Origin: Sphingobium fuliginis
GTDB lineage: Bacteria > Pseudomonadota > Alphaproteobacteria > Sphingomonadales > Sphingomonadaceae
DNA length: 64,000 nt
Reading direction: 5' to 3'
Assembly: GCF_004152845.1 (NCBI RefSeq)
Contig: NZ_SEON01000002.1
Location: 310,001-374,000 of the forward strand
Below the pieces are notes generated by a model, which was not told the origin of the DNA, ran no database searches, and saw only the letters and a program-made list of their open reading frames with translations. The translations under genes were made by a program, and so were the position numbers. Position 1 is the first letter of the stretch. The number at the start of each line of letters is the position of its first letter. Below, in pieces: positions 61,470-64,000 of this stretch.

Positions 61470-62645
61470 ATGCGCCTTCCGGGACCGACCGAAGCCTTCG
61501 TCCTGTTCGACGACGCCCGTGCCCGGGCTCCCGCCCCCGCGCGCCTCTATCGCGATCCGGTATCGGTCATCGCCGCCCATCGGCTGGCGGAGGTGCAGCC
61601 AGCGCTCGACCGGCTGTCCGAAGCGGCAGAAGCCGGGCTGCACGCAGCAGGCTTCATCGCCTATGAAGCCGGGCTGGCGCTGGAGGACCGCCTTCACCCG
61701 CTGGCGGAACGGCATCGGCAGGACAGGCCGAAGACGCCGCTGCTCTGGTTCGGCCTGTTCGAAGGGGTGCGCCTGATCGATCCCGCCGCCATGACCGGCC
61801 TGTTGCCGGACCCGGCGGGCGCCAGGGTCGATCGCCTCCAGCCGCTGATCGACGAGACCGCCTATCGCGCCGCCTTCGCCCAGGTCCAGGACTATATCCG
61901 CGCCGGCGACATCTATCAGGTCAATCTGACCTTCCCCTGCGCCGCGCATTTCATCGGCGATCTCATGGCGCTCTATGCCGCCATCCGTCCGCGCCAGCAG
62001 GCGGGCTATGGCGGCGTGCTGCGCACCGGGGAACATTCGATCCTCTCCTTTTCGCCGGAGCTGTTCTTCACCCATGTCCGGGGCCAGTTGACCGCGCGCC
62101 CGATGAAGGGCACCGCCCCCCGCGATCCCGATCTCGCCAGCGACGCGGAACTGGCCCAATGGCTGGAGCGGGATGCCAAGCAGCGCGCGGAAAATCTGAT
62201 GATCGTCGACCTGCTGCGCAACGATCTGTCGCGCGTCTCCCGCGCCGGCACCGTCACTGTGCCCGACCTGTTCAAGGTCGAAACCTATCCGACCGTCCAC
62301 CAGATGGTGTCGACCGTCCGGGCCCGGCTGTTGCCCGGCCTGTCGCCCGTCGACGTGCTGCGCGTCCTTTTCCCCTGCGGGTCGATCACCGGCGCGCCCA
62401 AGGTCCGCGCCATGGAGATCATCGACGCGGTCGAGCCCTTTCCGCGCGGCGTCTATACCGGCTCCATGGGCTGGATCGATCCGTCGGGCGATGCCGCGTT
62501 CAATGTTGCCATCCGCACCATTTGCGTCGAAGAAGGCAGCAGGGAGGGACGCCTGGGTCTGGGATCGGGCATCGTCGCGGATTCGGATGTCGCTTCCGAA
62601 TGGGCGGAATGTCTGGCCAAGGGGCGCTTCCTCGCACCGGCCTGA
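61470..62645 (+). CDS. pabB: Aminodeoxychorismate synthase component I
   Basis: A 391-residue chorismate-utilising enzyme. It has FIAYEAGLALE in the N-domain and the TrpE/PabB signature blocks YIRAGDIYQVNLTFP, RPMKGTAPRDPD (lysine of the active site), IVDLLRNDLSRV and PCGSITGAPKVRAMEII. It aminates chorismate to 4-amino-4-deoxychorismate for folate. Start at 61470 with AGAGGG upstream. It lies 45 bases before pabC. Confidence 0.93.
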   Translation: MRLPGPTEAFVLFDDARARAPAPARLYRDPVSVIAAHRLAEVQPALDRLSEAAEAGLHAAGFIAYEAGLALEDRLHPLAERHRQDRPKTPLLWFGLFEGVRLIDPAAMTGLLPDPAGARVDRLQPLIDETAYRAAFAQVQDYIRAGDIYQVNLTFPCAAHFIGDLMALYAAIRPRQQAGYGGVLRTGEHSILSFSPELFFTHVRGQLTARPMKGTAPRDPDLASDAELAQWLERDAKQRAENLMIVDLLRNDLSRVSRAGTVTVPDLFKVETYPTVHQMVSTVRARLLPGLSPVDVLRVLFPCGSITGAPKVRAMEIIDAVEPFPRGVYTGSMGWIDPSGDAAFNVAIRTICVEEGSREGRLGLGSGIVADSDVASEWAECLAKGRFLAPA

Positions 62646-62690
62646 TTCATCGCGCCATCATCGATCGGCATAAGGGGTTTGCAATTTTCC

Positions 62691-63314
62691 ATGGCATTGG
62701 CTGACGGACGGTTCGATCTGCTCGAAACCATGGCCTTCGATCCGGTCGAGGGCATCAGATTGCTCGAACTGCATCTGGAGCGGTTGAAGACCAGCGCGGA
62801 GGCGCTCGATTTCGCCTTCGACCGCCATAATGTGCGCAATGAGCTTCAGGCCGCGACCTTCCGCCTGCGGGAGCGCAGCCGCCTTCGCCTGCTGGTGTCG
62901 CGCCGGGGCTCCATCGCCATCGAAGTGCGCGAGCACCGCACCTGGCCGCAGGCGATCATGCAGGTCGCGCTCGTCCCCCGCAACGCCCCCGCCGCCGATG
63001 CGCGGCTGGCGCACAAGACGACCGACCGTTCGCTCTACCGTGACGCCCTGCGGCGCGGCGGCACCTATGAAGTGGTGATGACGGACGAACAGGGCTTCCT
63101 GACGGAGGGCAGCTTCTCCTCCATCTTCGTCGAACGCGGCGACAAGCTGCTGACCCCGCCTTTGTCGCGCGGCCTGCTGCCCGGCGTGCTGCGCCGCAGC
63201 CTGCTCGACATGGGGGAGGCAGTGGAGGCCGACCTGCGCCCCCGCGACCTGGAAACCGGCTTCTTCATCGGCAATGCGGCGCGCGGCATGGTGGCGGCGT
63301 CGCTGGTGCGCTAG
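62691..63314 (+). CDS. pabC: Class IV aminotransferase, 4-amino-4-deoxychorismate lyase
   Basis: A 207-residue PLP enzyme, short for the family. The PLP-binding Lys is in RLAHKTTDRSLYRDAL (about residue 112), with GFLTEGSFSSIFVE and PPLSRGLLPGVLRRSLLDMG later in the chain. It releases pyruvate from aminodeoxychorismate to give p-aminobenzoate. Start at 62691 (MALADGRFD) has a purine-rich AAGGGG site 13 bases upstream; a TTG at 62679 is less likely. It follows pabB, completing the pathway. Confidence 0.85.
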   Translation: MALADGRFDLLETMAFDPVEGIRLLELHLERLKTSAEALDFAFDRHNVRNELQAATFRLRERSRLRLLVSRRGSIAIEVREHRTWPQAIMQVALVPRNAPAADARLAHKTTDRSLYRDALRRGGTYEVVMTDEQGFLTEGSFSSIFVERGDKLLTPPLSRGLLPGVLRRSLLDMGEAVEADLRPRDLETGFFIGNAARGMVAASLVR

Positions 63315-63417
63315 AGCATCGTGCGCAAAAGTGGGAACCGGCTTTGCGCTTGAAAGGATGCGACAACAAAAGCTTGGAGCGCGCGCCCTGCGTACGATTG
63401 AACGCAGCGCGCTATAG
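63313..63417 (+). repeat. Dispersed hairpin repeat, full copy
   Basis: Begins AGAGCATCGTGCGCAAAAGT and contains two stem-loops: GCGCAAA/TTTGCGC in the first 45 bases and AGCGCGC...CTGCGT/ACGCAG...GCGCGCT in the last 40. It starts directly after the pabC stop and is the most complete of three copies. Confidence 0.8.
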
Positions 63418-63594
63418 GGGCACGGGCAACCCTTTTCCGCACGGAATGAATTGCAGATCTTCCTCCCTCCCGGCCCTATAATCTGCCGTTACGGCCAGCC
63501 GAAGCCAACTGGCGGTTGCCCCTTCTTTCGTTGCACACTAAGGAGCCTCGCGTCCGCTTCACGCGGACCTAGGGGATTCTAGAGAAAGATTGTC

Positions 63595-64000
63595 ATGATG
63601 AGCCAGACTTCCGCAGCCCTCGGTCGCATCCAGCCCTCCGCCACCCTGGCGATGAGCGCGCGCGTGAATGCCCTGAAAGCCGAAGGCGTGGACGTCATTG
63701 GCCTCTCCGCCGGCGAACCGGACTTCGACACGCCTGATTTCGTGAAGGAGGCGGGGATCGCGGCGATCCGCAAGAACCTTACCCGCTATACCGACGTGGA
63801 CGGCACCGCCGACGTCAAGGAAGCCGTCGCCTTCAAGTTCAAGCGCGACAATGGCCTTATCTACAAGCGCAGCCAGATCAGCGTCAATTCGGGCGGCAAG
63901 CACACGCTGTTCAACGCGCTGGTCGCGACCGTCGACGTGGGCGACGAGGTCATCATTCCGGCGCCCTATTGGGTCAGCTATCCCGACATCGTGAACTTCG
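63595..64000 (+). CDS. Aspartate-type PLP aminotransferase, 3' truncated by the window
   Basis: The first 135 residues of a class I/II aminotransferase. It starts MMSQTSAALGRIQPSATLAM and shows VIGLSAGEPDFDTPDFVKEA, TDVDGTADVKEAVA, NSGGKHTLFNALVA and VIIPAPYWVSYPDI. These are typical of alphaproteobacterial aspartate aminotransferases. The PLP lysine lies beyond the window, so activity cannot be checked. A small hairpin (GTCCGC/GCGGAC) lies in its leader. Confidence 0.9.
   Translation, partial: MMSQTSAALGRIQPSATLAMSARVNALKAEGVDVIGLSAGEPDFDTPDFVKEAGIAAIRKNLTRYTDVDGTADVKEAVAFKFKRDNGLIYKRSQISVNSGGKHTLFNALVATVDVGDEVIIPAPYWVSYPDIVNF

Overview
The window is about 64 kb of GC-rich DNA from an alphaproteobacterium, most probably a sphingomonad (Sphingobium, Sphingomonas or a close relative). 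This rests on the gene orders dnaA-rpsT-mutM-ubiE-ubiB and secB-timA-mltA-smr, an RpoH-type dnaK promoter of the alphaproteobacterial form, sphingomonad-style intergenic repeats and many FAD, TonB and acyl-CoA proteins. No species call is possible from the sequence alone.

Region 1 (1 to about 12,605) is the right-hand part of an integrative element, a prophage or phage-like satellite or island. It has a leftward, tightly overlapping run of small genes (an AlpA/excisionase-like HTH protein, several unknown proteins, a phage replication-initiation-like protein, and a T7-type primase-helicase whose zinc ribbon lies in a different frame). This is followed by two tandem paralogues and a protein with VWAKA repeats. 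A divergent regulator-like gene and a tyrosine integrase run rightwards. Between the integrase and the end lie two cargo genes, one of the DUF3800 family. The element ends at a displaced 3' half of a tRNA-Gln(CTG) gene (12,559-12,605), which I read as the right attachment site. No capsid, tail, portal or terminase gene is visible in this part.

Region 2 (12,650-31,260) is chromosome: a secreted nuclease, a DUF2279 protein, a TonB-C protein, and a compact four-gene overlapping operon (ATP-grasp, nucleotidyltransferase, sugar-transfer-associated ATP-grasp, GT4 glycosyltransferase). The operon looks like an uncharacterised glycan or small-molecule pathway. Then come an FAD oxidoreductase, a DUF2946/TonB-receptor pair, a MerR regulator with its operator and an acyl-CoA dehydrogenase, an amino-acid permease, and dnaJ-dnaK under a heat-shock promoter.

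Region 3 (31,435-45,600) holds envelope and housekeeping genes: a PCuAC copper chaperone, a DUF4136 lipoprotein, trpS, murJ, secB, a Tim44-domain protein, mltA, smr, a GGDEF/EAL protein, dapE, a cupin, an S66 LD-carboxypeptidase, small unknown proteins and a cyclophilin. Intergenic spaces here carry several repeat families, including a 142-bp MITE-like element with perfect terminal inverted repeats next to dnaA.

Region 4 (45,778-64,000) contains dnaA, rpsT, mutM, ubiE, ubiB, a lipoprotein, rlmB, tRNA-Tyr, a GH3 beta-glucosidase, an ABC-F ATPase, an AI-2E-type permease, a cytochrome b561-YceI fusion, a thioesterase, a DUF983 protein, pabB and pabC for folate synthesis, and the start of an aspartate-type aminotransferase cut by the window edge.
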